A DNA stretch of 20,877 bases from a virus. The notes under the pieces are model-generated. The model was not told where the DNA came from, made no database searches, and was given only the letters and a program-made list of their open reading frames with translations. Shown piece by piece: positions 1 to 8,440 of this stretch (positions are counted from its first letter, which is position 1; each line of letters opens with the position of its first letter). The translations under genes and the position numbers were made by a program. The stretch is taken from positions 1 through 20,877 of the IMG/VR virus record IMGVR_UViG_3300032284_001188. One strand, written 5' to 3'.

Positions 1-80
1 GTTTGTGCTGAACCACTAACTACTCCCGTTGGTAAATTAAGTATTGTTTGTGCTGAACCACTAACTACTCCCGTTGGTAA
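1..80 (-). repeat. 35-bp exact direct repeat with 45-bp period in the fibre gene
   Basis: Positions 1..35 and 46..80 are identical. Each encodes part of a LPTGVVSGSAQT module of 15 residues. Diverged relatives of the same module continue to about position 235. The array begins or continues beyond the left edge. Confidence 0.9.
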
Positions 81-1736
81 TTGTGCTGAACCACTCCATA
101 CTCCACTACCACCCAATACTTGTGATGAACCGGAAACTGTACCCGTTGGTAAGTTTGCTATGGTTTGTGCTGAACCCGATACAATCCCCGAAGGTAGTTG
201 TGCTGAACCACTCCATATACCTCTACCTTTTGTTTCATAAGACGATGTGGCCGTATTTAGTGCATTTACTGAAATATTTAAAGATGCAGTTGTAGTATTT
301 AAATTTGAAATAGATGTTACTAAACTTGCAGTTGATTGTGAAGCAGTAAATGTATTTAATGAACTTACTGATGTATTCAAACTTGCAGTTGTTGTATTCA
401 AATTTGTTATTGAAGTAACCAAACTTGCAGTTGAAACCGAAGCAGTAAAACTATTTAAATTACTAATAGAAGTTACAATTGATGCCGTAGTTACACTTGC
501 AGTAAATGTGTTTAAATTTGCTATTGAGGTAACTAAACTTGCAGTTGAAACCGAAGCAGTAAATGTATTCAAATTTGTTATTGAAGTAACCAAACTTGCA
601 GTTGAAACACTTGCAGTAAATGTATTTAAATTTGTTATTGAAGTAACCAAACTTGCAGTTGAAACACTTGCAGTAAATGTGTTCAACTTTGAAATAGATG
701 TTACAATAGATGCCGTAGTTACACTTGCAGTAAAAGTATTTAAATTTGTTATTGAAGTAACCAAACTTGCAGTTGAAACCGAAGCAGTAAATGTGTTTAA
801 ATTTGAAATAGATGTTACCAAACTTGCAGTTGAAACCGAAGCAGTAAATGTGTTTAAATTTGAAATAGATGTTACCAAACTTGCAGTTGAAACCGAAGCA
901 GTAAATGTGTTTAAATTTGAAATAGATGTAACTAAACTTGCAGTAGAAATACTTGCAGTATAACTATTAAATGATGATGTAGTTACTAAATTTGCAGATG
1001 AAGATATAATTCCTTTACCTGTTGTTTCATAACTTCCACTAACAAATCCGAAAGATGTAATTTGAGCAGAACCACTAATAGTTCCTGCTGGTATGGCTGC
1101 TGACGAACTTATAAATCCAAATGCAGTTATTTGTGCAGATGAACTTAATAAATTTGAAGGCAATGGTTGAACACTACCACTCAATGTATATCTTGTATCG
1201 TATGATGATGTTAATTGAGATGAAGAACTTATTGCTCCACTTAATGATGTCAAATATGAACCACTAACAAAACCTAATGATGTAATTTGTGCCGAAGAAC
1301 TAATTGTTCCCGCAGGTATTATTGTTGATGAACTTATAAATCCTAATGATGTAATTTGTGTTGACGAACTTACAATTCCACCTGGCTTTGATGCTATATT
1401 ATCCCAAGTTGTTTGAGTAATACTTCCACTTAATACATATCTTTGGTCAAATGAACTTGTTAATTGTGAAGAACCACTTATAGTTCCACTTGCAACCGAT
1501 GCCGTAAATGATGCGGTATAAGAATTGAAAGATGATGTAGATAATTTACCATCTAATGAACTACTTAATGCGTTGGTTACTAAATCGGTTGCAAATGTAG
1601 TATCTAATGAAGATGTTAATTGGTTTATAGAAATTTTATATGTTGTACTACCTGAAATACCAAGTACATATGTTGTATCTAATGATGCAGGACTTAATGC
1701 AGGTAGTTCCGATATTCTTTTACTTTTATTTGCCAT
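1..1736 (-). CDS. Repetitive Ser/Thr-rich tail fibre or adhesin, 3'-truncated by window edge
   Basis: The reading frame opens with ATG at 1736, one base after the stop of the upstream gene, and stays open for 578 codons to the left edge, so the C-terminus is missing. The first ~35 residues (KRISELPALSP..., TTYKISINQL) resemble the N-terminal attachment segment of many phage fibres. Residues ~75-255 are loose modules rich in SSAQITSLGF and SGSYLTSL motifs. Residues ~258-480 are eleven copies of a 19-residue unit (consensus TFTASVSTASLVTSISNLN). The last part contains WSGSAQLPTG/VVSGSAQT modules of about 15 residues. Composition is dominated by Ser, Thr, Ala, Val and Leu, with no Cys. Hydrophobic residues in the 19-mer are mostly spaced 3-4, which fits a trimeric shaft. 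A host-binding fibre or stalk is inferred from composition, repeats and its place after tail-completion genes. The receptor-binding tip would lie beyond the window. Confidence 0.72.
   Translation of the reverse strand, partial: MANKSKRISELPALSPASLDTTYVLGISGSTTYKISINQLTSSLDTTFATDLVTNALSSSLDGKLSTSSFNSYTASFTASVASGTISGSSQLTSSFDQRYVLSGSITQTTWDNIASKPGGIVSSSTQITSLGFISSSTIIPAGTISSSAQITSLGFVSGSYLTSLSGAISSSSQLTSSYDTRYTLSGSVQPLPSNLLSSSAQITAFGFISSSAAIPAGTISGSAQITSFGFVSGSYETTGKGIISSSANLVTTSSFNSYTASISTASLVTSISNLNTFTASVSTASLVTSISNLNTFTASVSTASLVTSISNLNTFTASVSTASLVTSITNLNTFTASVTTASIVTSISKLNTFTASVSTASLVTSITNLNTFTASVSTASLVTSITNLNTFTASVSTASLVTSIANLNTFTASVTTASIVTSISNLNSFTASVSTASLVTSITNLNTTTASLNTSVSSLNTFTASQSTASLVTSISNLNTTTASLNISVNALNTATSSYETKGRGIWSGSAQLPSGIVSGSAQTIANLPTGTVSGSSQVLGGSGVWSGSAQLPTGVVSGSAQTILNLPTGVVSGSAQ
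297..965 (-). repeat. Tandem array of eleven 57-bp units inside the fibre gene
   Basis: Units of exactly 57 bp (19 codons) begin at 965, 908, 851, 794, 737, 680, 623, 566, 509 and 452. After a 42-bp spacer unit (395..354) a further copy occupies 353..297. The units at 908 and 851 are identical over all 57 bp, and those at 680 and 623 differ at one base. Others differ mainly at synonymous positions, for example TCT ATT TCA against TCA ATA ACA, or GCT TCG against GCA AGT. Two units (737 and 509) share a variant encoding VTTASIVTSI. The array encodes the fibre shaft. Confidence 0.95.
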
Positions 1737-1737
1737 T

Positions 1738-2310
1738 TTACAATATTATATTTTCGTCATTTTCAGTTCTTAAATCAAAATAGTCTTCGGTATCTAATAT
1801 GACATCCATCAACTTTCCCATAACATAAATATCATTTACAGTTACATTATCGTAATCTATATATTGTTCGTTTAATGTTATTACTACATTATTTCCAACT
1901 TCTTCGATTTTGTAATTTCCTGGAATATGTAAACCAAATACTAATACTTCAAAATTATTAGGTGATGCTCCTTCGGTTCCGTAATCTAAACTGACATTAT
2001 ATATCGTTAATGTATTTGTATTATTGTCAAATTCATCAATTATTCTTTGGTTGTATCTTGCACTATTTTCTAATATCTCTTGGTAAAAATCCGATATTTT
2101 TGTTTTGTTATTTACTAATTTTGTTGGGTTTGGATTTGAACGGGTTTTAGAACTAGTTTTTTGAATACCGGTATTATGTTCTGCATATTCTGCTTCTGCT
2201 ATACTTTGTAAATATGCAATATAAGCATCATTATCCAAAGTGTTTCCTTTTATATTTTTAGGAACTGCTCTGTTTATCTTTTTACTATTTGAATTAAATC
2301 TATTAAGCAT
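1738..2310 (-). CDS. Unassigned virion protein upstream of the fibre
   Basis: A 190-residue protein with no family I recognise. The first ~80 residues are polar and basic (NSNSKKINRAVPKN, SSKTRSNPNPTKL) and probably flexible or helical. Residues ~95-190 alternate in a way that suggests a beta-rich domain (LTIYNVSLDYG, VLVFGLHIPGNYKI, NNVVITLNEQY). There is no signal peptide or membrane segment. The start ATG at 2310 overlaps the end of the preceding gene by 8 bp, which suggests translational coupling. An AAGGAG lies 12 nt upstream of the start, an unusual spacing. The fibre gene starts one base after its stop. Position suggests a baseplate, connector or fibre-attachment role, but nothing in the sequence proves it. 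Confidence 0.6.
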   Translation of the reverse strand: MLNRFNSNSKKINRAVPKNIKGNTLDNDAYIAYLQSIAEAEYAEHNTGIQKTSSKTRSNPNPTKLVNNKTKISDFYQEILENSARYNQRIIDEFDNNTNTLTIYNVSLDYGTEGASPNNFEVLVFGLHIPGNYKIEEVGNNVVITLNEQYIDYDNVTVNDIYVMGKLMDVILDTEDYFDLRTENDENIIL

Positions 2311-2632
2311 ATTGTTCTATATCTCCTTCAATTTGAATATAATCTTGTGCATCTAATTGATATTCAAAATTATTTTTTATAAATTTAATCAATAAACCAT
2401 TTCCACCTTCTTCAACTATATAATCTTTTGCACCTATACTTTGTGTATTAATATAAATTTTTAATCTATCTTGTGTAGTTCTATATTGAATTTCTCTTAA
2501 TATATCTACAAATTTCCAACCTGTTGCTTCAAAAATCCAATAAGTAGAATTTGTTAAATCTTTTGGAATTAAATTTGTTTTACCAGGATTTCTACTGATT
2601 TTTTGTGTAATATCTAATAAACTTCGTTTCAT
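2303..2632 (-). CDS. Small unassigned tail-region protein
   Basis: A 109-residue soluble protein without recognised motifs. It starts at ATG 2632 in a TAATG overlap with the stop of the 368-residue gene upstream, and its own end overlaps the next start by 8 bp, so it is likely translated as part of one coupled run. The middle (WIFEATGWKFVDILREIQ) looks helical and the C-terminal half (RLKIYINTQ, DYIVEEGGNGLLIKF) looks beta-stranded. The tight coupling to a tail-completion candidate suggests a virion component. No function is assigned. Confidence 0.6.
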   Translation of the reverse strand: MKRSLLDITQKISRNPGKTNLIPKDLTNSTYWIFEATGWKFVDILREIQYRTTQDRLKIYINTQSIGAKDYIVEEGGNGLLIKFIKNNFEYQLDAQDYIQIEGDIEQYA

Positions 2633-3738
2633 TATACAATATCAATAAATTTACCTGTAATGGTAATCTCATCGGTATTGTTTACTGAAAATCCAGGAGA
2701 CAATGTTAATACTAATGTATTGTTTGTATATGATGTTACCGTAAAATGTGTTGTTTGATAATATCTAACTCCATTTATATATAACTTAATATCATACGAA
2801 ATTCCATCATATGATAATCCGGATGTAATTACTTCAGATAATTGTGCAGGTGCTTGTATTAATTTTACTCCTGAGAATGTTGCAGTATCAATTCCACCAT
2901 CTACTATCTTAGTGTTATTTAAAGATAAAAAATCAATTAAATCTTTATTATCATAATATGGTGATGGTGTTGTTAATAACCCTTCCAATCTACCTGTACC
3001 ACTTGTCATATCGACTTCCGTTGACATTACAACTTTATTCATACTATAAGTCTTTTTAATAGTAGATTGATTATCGACTTGTTCAGGAAGTAAATATGCT
3101 CTAACATTTAAATTAAATTCAACTCTATTAACTCTTTCCGTTCCGTCACCGATTTCATTAACAATATTATAATCGGAAACAATTGTTCTAAATTTAAAAC
3201 TTTCTTTGTCTCCCCAAAAAGTTGCTGAATAACTAAGTTGTTCTATAATACTATTTAGTTGTTCTATGTATGTAGTCCAACCCATACATTCATAATTTAC
3301 TTCTACATATTGTGGAATTGATATATTATATAATTCTTTTTTTGGTTTTGTATTTGATAATAAACTAAATCTATCATAACGATTTTCTTTTGAATATCTA
3401 GATAGTGTTGTATATGATGAGTGATTTTTTAGTGTAGGTATTGATTCATCTTTTGCAATTGATGTTCTTCTTATCATCATTAAAGGTAATTGTATTCTAC
3501 CTTTATTGTCTCTAAAAATACCATCCCTTCTTGCACCATTCCATCTTTCAGAATTACCATATACTACTGGAATTTTTAATGCTTTACCATTATCATCCAA
3601 AGTAGGCAAAACTGTATCTTCCAAATATGACATAATTGCGTAATCAATATCAAATAAAGTTACACTACCTTTTAAATCTCCTTTTTCGGATTTAGATTGT
3701 GCAATTCTTGCTGTATTTCTTAGTGGATTTGTTGACAT
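2632..3738 (-). CDS. Putative tail-completion / sheath-terminator protein
   Basis: A 368-residue soluble protein. Recognisable stretches are FDIDYAIMSYLEDTVLPTLD near residue 30, IPVVYGNSERW near 57 with RIQLPLMMIRRTS near 82, a central SIPQYVEVNYECMGWTTYIE followed by SATFWGDKESFKFR, and a VRAYLLPEQ segment. I associate this combination with a conserved structural protein of environmental T4-like phages found after the neck genes, where T4 has gp15 (tail terminator). That link is from memory of the family, not an alignment. The C-terminal ~110 residues (KLYINGVRYYQTTHFTVTS, LVLTLSPGFSV, DEITITGKFI) look like an added beta-sandwich. It starts one base after the gp14-like gene and ends in a TAATG overlap with the next gene. 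Confidence 0.5.
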   Translation of the reverse strand: MSTNPLRNTARIAQSKSEKGDLKGSVTLFDIDYAIMSYLEDTVLPTLDDNGKALKIPVVYGNSERWNGARRDGIFRDNKGRIQLPLMMIRRTSIAKDESIPTLKNHSSYTTLSRYSKENRYDRFSLLSNTKPKKELYNISIPQYVEVNYECMGWTTYIEQLNSIIEQLSYSATFWGDKESFKFRTIVSDYNIVNEIGDGTERVNRVEFNLNVRAYLLPEQVDNQSTIKKTYSMNKVVMSTEVDMTSGTGRLEGLLTTPSPYYDNKDLIDFLSLNNTKIVDGGIDTATFSGVKLIQAPAQLSEVITSGLSYDGISYDIKLYINGVRYYQTTHFTVTSYTNNTLVLTLSPGFSVNNTDEITITGKFIDIV

Positions 3739-3739
3739 A

Positions 3740-4195
3740 TTATTTTATTCTTTCTTCTATGTTTAATTGTGATTTTCTTACCATTACAGTAGAACATACA
3801 ATACTAAAATTATTTTCTGCTAAACCACCAACAAATTGTACTTCACTTGTATTACTGATTTCATAATAAGATGAGTCAAAATAAATAACATCACCAATTT
3901 CAGGGTATGCATTCTTTTCCTCACAAGCAAATTTATCAAAACGAAATTCTATATTTTGATTTGCGTCTGAACCAAATCCCTCATATGCAGAAGAAACTGT
4001 ATCTTTATTTATTAAAGAATACATCTCCACTCCGGTATGCCAAGTTTTATCCATAGCTTCACCATATAGATTTATTCTAGTTTCTGCTAGATTTACTTTA
4101 TACAATATTACTAAATTTTGTATAACCTCATCTACCAATTCTCTAGCTATCCCTTTAAAGAATGTTACATCTCTTGTTGATATAAATTTTGGCAT
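3740..4195 (-). CDS. Putative neck protein, T4 gp14-like
   Basis: A 151-residue protein beginning PKFISTRDVTFFKGIARELV, with INLYGEAMDKTW near residue 41, GFGSDANQNIEFRF near 73 and PEIGDVIYFDSSYYEI near 97. This order (N-terminal helix, LYGE segment, then NQN...F and a GD-hydrophobic-F/YY stretch) matches my recollection of the gp14-type neck proteins that close the portal end and dock the tail. It starts one base after the stop of the 394-residue connector gene and ends one base before the tail-completion gene, as expected for a neck cassette. No membrane segment or signal is present. The assignment to gp14 rather than another head-tail adaptor is tentative. Confidence 0.5.
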   Translation of the reverse strand: MPKFISTRDVTFFKGIARELVDEVIQNLVILYKVNLAETRINLYGEAMDKTWHTGVEMYSLINKDTVSSAYEGFGSDANQNIEFRFDKFACEEKNAYPEIGDVIYFDSSYYEISNTSEVQFVGGLAENNFSIVCSTVMVRKSQLNIEERIK

Positions 4196-4196
4196 A

Positions 4197-5381
4197 TTAT
4201 CCTACATATAATTTTAATGGAACTTTTCTCAACATATCTTGATGATAGTCTGCTTCGTTTTTTCTGTTTTCAAATTGATGTTTTCTAGTCAATTCTTCTA
4301 AGTTTGCTCTTAATTGTTCTATTAATGTATCTTTTTCTAATTGTGCTTCTGCTCTTAATGCTGCACCATCTAAAGATACCGTACCGTCTGGAATAGGAAT
4401 TTCATTATATTTTTCTCTAATTGCTCCTAATAATTCTTTAGCAAGAGCAAGTGTGTATTTTCTAATCCATTGTTTACCAACCTCATTGATATCACCATAT
4501 TGTATAAAATCATATTTTATATTCGAATAATCCGAAACTACATTATCTTTTATAATTGCAGAATTATTATCAAAATCGTATCTTTCAAAATAATCAAAAT
4601 ATATTTTACTTGGTGAACCTGATGATGGTACAGGGAATATTGTAAGTTTATTATTTACAATATTGAATGTAAATGCAGACTTACGAATCATATCATTAAA
4701 TTCAATATGTTGCATTCTCAATAAATCTTCATAAATTGGCATCATTAAAAATTGTGCTGCCGGAGAGTAATTTCCAAAACCCAATTCTGAAATTAAATTC
4801 AATGTGCCCTGTGCACCCACTGAATACGGGTCAAAAAATCTTGTAATTGCAGGAACTGCTTCATAATAAATTCTCATAATATCTCTAACACTACTTGAAT
4901 CTAATAATTGACCGGTTTTAGCATCATAAGCTTCTGTTGTCAAATCGTATGTTTGTCTACTTGTATCTTCTCCAACTTCTACATTAAAATATGCTTTTTT
5001 AATATCAGTCGGGCCACCTACTCCTGCTAATGTACCATATGCTTCCGACATTCTAAATACAGTTGGTAAGTTTGTTCCGTCTATTAATTTTTGTGTATAA
5101 TTTGTTCCTGATGCTGCTCCTCTTACAATATCTAAATTATTTCTAATATTAAATTGGTTTACCTGTGCACCATATTCGGAAGTTGCCTCTTCAAAACATG
5201 CAAAAAATTGTTCGTCAATCATTTCAATATCAATAATTGGATAACCCAATCGTTTCGCACACCACACTGCAGTTTTGGGTGCATCAGATATAAAATTAGA
5301 ATCTGCATCATAAGTTCCAAATGGAGTTGATGAACCTGAATAGAAACTAGCTGAACCTGGCCATTTTAAATTTAAAGACAT
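4197..5381 (-). CDS. Putative head-tail connector / neck structural protein
   Basis: A 394-residue protein, first of the block after the capsid-gene terminator. The N-terminus (LNLKWPGSASF) leads into GYPIIDIEMIDEQFFACFEE. The central stretch FFDPYSVGAQGTLNLISELG followed by SPAAQFLMMPIYEDLLRMQ and FNDMIRKSAFTF is highly characteristic of a structural protein I know from environmental T4-like phages downstream of the capsid gene. The C-terminal third is helical and charged (residues ~300-385). Its location before a gp14-like protein suggests the T4 gp13 position. No catalytic motif is visible. A candidate promoter-like ATATTTATA lies 26 nt upstream of the start, and the leader has no Shine-Dalgarno. 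Confidence 0.55.
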   Translation of the reverse strand: MSLNLKWPGSASFYSGSSTPFGTYDADSNFISDAPKTAVWCAKRLGYPIIDIEMIDEQFFACFEEATSEYGAQVNQFNIRNNLDIVRGAASGTNYTQKLIDGTNLPTVFRMSEAYGTLAGVGGPTDIKKAYFNVEVGEDTSRQTYDLTTEAYDAKTGQLLDSSSVRDIMRIYYEAVPAITRFFDPYSVGAQGTLNLISELGFGNYSPAAQFLMMPIYEDLLRMQHIEFNDMIRKSAFTFNIVNNKLTIFPVPSSGSPSKIYFDYFERYDFDNNSAIIKDNVVSDYSNIKYDFIQYGDINEVGKQWIRKYTLALAKELLGAIREKYNEIPIPDGTVSLDGAALRAEAQLEKDTLIEQLRANLEELTRKHQFENRKNEADYHQDMLRKVPLKLYVG

Positions 5382-5406
5382 ATATAAAAAGTTATAGTTT
5401 TACTAC

Positions 5407-5415
5407 TATAAATAT
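5407..5415 (-). promoter_or_regulatory. Candidate promoter element ATATTTATA upstream of the neck block
   Basis: The coding strand reads ATATTTATA about 26 nt before the ATG at 5381, just after an intrinsic terminator. The same string occurs at a similar distance before the genes starting at 12372 and 14822. A promoter here is needed if the terminator is efficient. The exact consensus recognised is unknown. Confidence 0.35.
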
Positions 5416-5430
5416 GAATTATATAAATAA

Positions 5431-5462
5431 AAAAAGGGAAAGTATTTCTACTCTCCCTTTTT
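5431..5462 (-). terminator. Rho-independent terminator after the major capsid gene
   Basis: On the minus strand a 14-bp stem (AAAAAGGGAGAGTA paired with TACTTTCCCTTTTT, one G-U wobble) encloses a GAAA tetraloop and runs into TTTTTTTATTTATAT. It begins 41 nt after the capsid stop codon and precedes the next gene. This is the clearest terminator in the window. Confidence 0.9.
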
Positions 5463-5503
5463 CTTTTATTATAAGTTTATTACTTATCTAATCTACTCAA
5501 AGA

Positions 5504-7114
5504 TTAAAGTGTTTCCATACCATCAACGACAATCTTACCGTAAAATTCTGGTCTTACGATTTTCTTAGCGTATCTAGTCATAACACCTCTTCTTGGAGTG
5601 AAGTTAGATGGGTCATAAACTAATGGAGTCATAATCAATGGTACATATGGTGCGTAAACTGCTCCTGTTTCGAAGAAGTTAGAACCTTTGAAACCTAATA
5701 AGATTACATTCTCTGTCATATATGGGTTTTTGTAAACATCATATCTGTTAGAGATTTGACCAATGTTAGTTACACCTGCTGCGAAAGTTAAAGAATCTTT
5801 ACCTGGGTTAGCAGAGAAACCATTCATTGATTCCAAAATAGTTGCAACATTTGGAGATACTACTACGAAGTTAGCACCACCTCTCATTGTTAACTGATGG
5901 ATTTTGTTAGATACCTTTTGTAATTTGATACCTAAAGTTTGAAACCAAGTGTTCTTTTGATATGCTGATGCAGCTGCTGCATTAGAATCAATTGAGAATC
6001 CACCACCATTCCACTCATATCCAACCTTTGCAGACCAGTATTCTTGTGTGAATGCGTTTTGTTGTAACATTTCTAAGATTTCTAAGTCGATTTCTAAAGA
6101 GATGTACTCAGACAACATTTGAGTTAACTCAGCCTCAGCATCAATGCTATGGTAAGCGTTCAAATCTTGTGCTAATTCCGGTGTCCAAATTGCTTTTAAC
6201 TTACGAGTTTTAGCAACAATTGGTTCTGATTTCAATTCTAATTCGATTTCAGGAATTGCTAAGTTGTTACCTCTATCTTCAAAATCACCTCTTGAAGTAG
6301 ATGTAGGTTGTACGTGGTATGCTAAAGATACTCCGTTTGCACCTGCAGAACCAGTACCAGTTACAGTTGAAACATATTCAATGTTGTTACCATTTTTAGT
6401 AGTGTACTGAGGGAACATTGTATAAGAACCAGATAATAAAGATGCTTCAAAAGCTCTTATACCATTAAAATCAGCGTCAGCTGGTAATGCTACTACAACT
6501 TTTTTCAAAGTATTAGCTGCATAAGATGCCGATAAAGTAGCGTTTGTTAAATCATAATCAAAATCAGCAATAGATGCTGAAGAAACTGTTGCAGTTGATA
6601 CAGCTGTAGCGTTATTGATTGTGTATCCAAATCTACCTGCACCATACAAACCACCTTCAGTTACTTGAGTTGAACCTAATTTGTTACCTGCTGGAGATAA
6701 AGAATCTTTACCAAAAGTACCACCATTACCGAATAAAGATGAACCTGTAAAATCTGGGTTACCTGCTGGGTTAGAACCATATTTGAAGTCCATATAGAAA
6801 ATAAGACCTGAAGGTAAGTTCATTGGTTGAACTGAAACGAATTCTTTAGCTGCGATAGAACCGAAGATTCTTCTTACTAAAGGTAACGCTACACCTGCCC
6901 ATTCTTCAGAACCTGCAGATACACCTGTACGAGTTGCCTCATCTAATAATTGTTTAGCTTGGTTTTCTAACATTACTGCCATACCGTGCTTAGTTGTTTC
7001 AGAACCTACTCCTTCAAGTAATCCTGTTTTTTCCCATTTGCCTTTCAAACCTCTTGTTTGCTCTAGCATAACGCTCTGTGGGTTAGCGCCTGTCATTAAT
7101 TTTTTAATGTCCAT
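5504..7114 (-). CDS. Major capsid protein, T4 gp23-like
   Basis: A 536-residue protein, close to T4 gp23 (521). It forms the hexameric capsid lattice. The N-terminus has MLEQTRGLKGKWEKTGLLEG and GMAVMLENQAKQLL, followed by WAGVALPLVRRIFG and LPSGLIFYMDFKYG, which are hallmark positions of gp23 relatives. The C-terminus ends RYAKKIVRPEFYGKIVVDG, also typical. A glycine/serine-rich stretch at ~120-260 probably corresponds to the inserted surface domain. The prohead protease of this family cuts after (I/L)xE, and LLE at 32-34 is a possible propeptide site; T4 cuts near residue 65. The start at 7114 lies 21 nt after the scaffold stop, preceded by an A-rich leader without Shine-Dalgarno. A strong terminator follows. 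Confidence 0.93.
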   Translation of the reverse strand: MDIKKLMTGANPQSVMLEQTRGLKGKWEKTGLLEGVGSETTKHGMAVMLENQAKQLLDEATRTGVSAGSEEWAGVALPLVRRIFGSIAAKEFVSVQPMNLPSGLIFYMDFKYGSNPAGNPDFTGSSLFGNGGTFGKDSLSPAGNKLGSTQVTEGGLYGAGRFGYTINNATAVSTATVSSASIADFDYDLTNATLSASYAANTLKKVVVALPADADFNGIRAFEASLLSGSYTMFPQYTTKNGNNIEYVSTVTGTGSAGANGVSLAYHVQPTSTSRGDFEDRGNNLAIPEIELELKSEPIVAKTRKLKAIWTPELAQDLNAYHSIDAEAELTQMLSEYISLEIDLEILEMLQQNAFTQEYWSAKVGYEWNGGGFSIDSNAAAASAYQKNTWFQTLGIKLQKVSNKIHQLTMRGGANFVVVSPNVATILESMNGFSANPGKDSLTFAAGVTNIGQISNRYDVYKNPYMTENVILLGFKGSNFFETGAVYAPYVPLIMTPLVYDPSNFTPRRGVMTRYAKKIVRPEFYGKIVVDGMETL

Positions 7115-7135
7115 TGTTAGTTTATTTTTTTGTTT

Positions 7136-8440
7136 TTATTTTAAAATACCTGCTAATTTTTTAAATCTGTCAGAAAAATCTGTATTCTCAGCAATTACTT
7201 GCTTAGCTTGTGCAGGTTTAGTAGACTTAGTCACTTTACTTGCGATTCCTTCTGTCATTGATTTTTTAGCCGTTTTAGTAATTGAAGTGTATTTGAAATT
7301 CTCTGCTAATGTAGAGTATACCAATTTAACTTCTCTTACTGAGTTTGTTCTATCTAAAGTTTCAATCACTTTCACTTTTTGTTCGTTAGTCATGTTGTGA
7401 GCTCTAAATAATTTATTAGCGAATAATAATTTTGCGTTTAACAAGTTTACTTCGTTAATTGTTGTTTGTAAAGATTTGATTACTTTGTAAGCTTCGTTTA
7501 ACTCTGCTTCTTTTTCATCTTCTTTTTTGTCTTCTTTGTCGTCAGTCATGTCTGCTTCCATTTCTCTTAAAATTTCTTCTAAGTCAATTACTTCATCCAT
7601 GCTGTCTTTGTCAAAAGAACCTCTTGGTGCTTTACCAGATGCTTTTGTTACATCTTGACCTTCTTTGTTCATTACAACTTTAGGGTCTTCGGATTTGTCA
7701 GTACCTGCATCAGAACCATCAGAATAAGATTCGTTTTTAGACTCTTCTTCTTCCTCTTCTTCTGATTCGTACATTGTACCTTCTTCCTCTTCTTCCTTTT
7801 CTTCAGAACCTGGCTCATTTAATTGAGCTTCTAATTCTCTGATGATAGCTTCTAAGTCCATATCATCTTCATTGTGTTCATCTGGTTCATCGTGGTGGTC
7901 ATAATTTGGTTCGGTTGGAGTTTCAGCACCAAATTCATCTTTTGATGGTTGCATGCTTCCTTCTTCTTCCTCTTCTTCCTCTTCTTCAGGATGGTATCCA
8001 AATTCCGCTAATTTTGCAGTCAATTCCGCAATCTTATGGTCTTTTTCATCACCCATTCCGAATTGGTCTTCCATACCTTCTTCTTCGTTGATATCAGCTA
8101 CTTTTTTGTAGTCTGTACCAGCTTGTTCAGGTTTACCACCATCTTTCTTTACACCTACTGATAAATCAGTATCTGCTTTGTAATTTGGTTGTGCACCTGG
8201 AGTTTTAGGATATCCTGCGTCTGTTTTAGACCCGATACCTGTTGAAATTAAATCCTCGTTCTTCATGTCTGCATCATCTTTTTCAGTTTCTTCAGCCTCT
8301 GCTTGCATTTTTTGTGCTAAGATAGATTGAAGTCTTGGAGTAAATGCTTCTTCAAGAGCAAGTTTTGCATTCGCTAACGCAGTTTCTTTAACAGCTTTAG
8401 CATCCGCAATCGCTTCTTTCAATAATTTTGAATTTGCCAT
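7136..8440 (-). CDS. Prohead core scaffolding protein, T4 gp22-like
   Basis: A 434-residue, very acidic protein that would form the internal core on which the capsid assembles and which the prohead protease then degrades. The N-terminal ~50 residues are helical (SKLLKEAIADAKAVKETALA). Two glutamate runs occur at ~152-160 and 213-233. An internal duplication pairs DLEAIIRELEAQL (196-208) with DLEEILREMEADM (286-298). The C-terminal part carries EVNLLNAKLLFANKLF and KVKVIETLDRTNSVREVKLV, the signature I associate with T4-like scaffolds. Many (L/I)xE sites are present, including LKE at 7-9. It sits directly before the capsid gene, as gp22 precedes gp23 in T4. Unlike nearly all neighbours it has a well-spaced AAGGA upstream. 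Confidence 0.85.
   Translation of the reverse strand: MANSKLLKEAIADAKAVKETALANAKLALEEAFTPRLQSILAQKMQAEAEETEKDDADMKNEDLISTGIGSKTDAGYPKTPGAQPNYKADTDLSVGVKKDGGKPEQAGTDYKKVADINEEEGMEDQFGMGDEKDHKIAELTAKLAEFGYHPEEEEEEEEEGSMQPSKDEFGAETPTEPNYDHHDEPDEHNEDDMDLEAIIRELEAQLNEPGSEEKEEEEEGTMYESEEEEEEESKNESYSDGSDAGTDKSEDPKVVMNKEGQDVTKASGKAPRGSFDKDSMDEVIDLEEILREMEADMTDDKEDKKEDEKEAELNEAYKVIKSLQTTINEVNLLNAKLLFANKLFRAHNMTNEQKVKVIETLDRTNSVREVKLVYSTLAENFKYTSITKTAKKSMTEGIASKVTKSTKPAQAKQVIAENTDFSDRFKKLAGILK

Noticed and set aside
247-963. Long plus-strand open frame with repeated VTKLAVETEAVNVFKF-like units
   Set aside because: It is the antisense of the fibre's 57-bp repeats. Because 57 is divisible by three, a stop-free antisense frame is repeated automatically. 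All other genes are on the minus strand and the minus frame continues on both sides.
1-965. CRISPR array or noncoding satellite
   Set aside because: The repeats are contiguous, in frame and coding, without unique spacers.
7038-7400. Plus-strand open frame across the capsid start and scaffold end
   Set aside because: It runs antisense to two confidently identified genes, and its hydrophobic look is due to the reversed codons.
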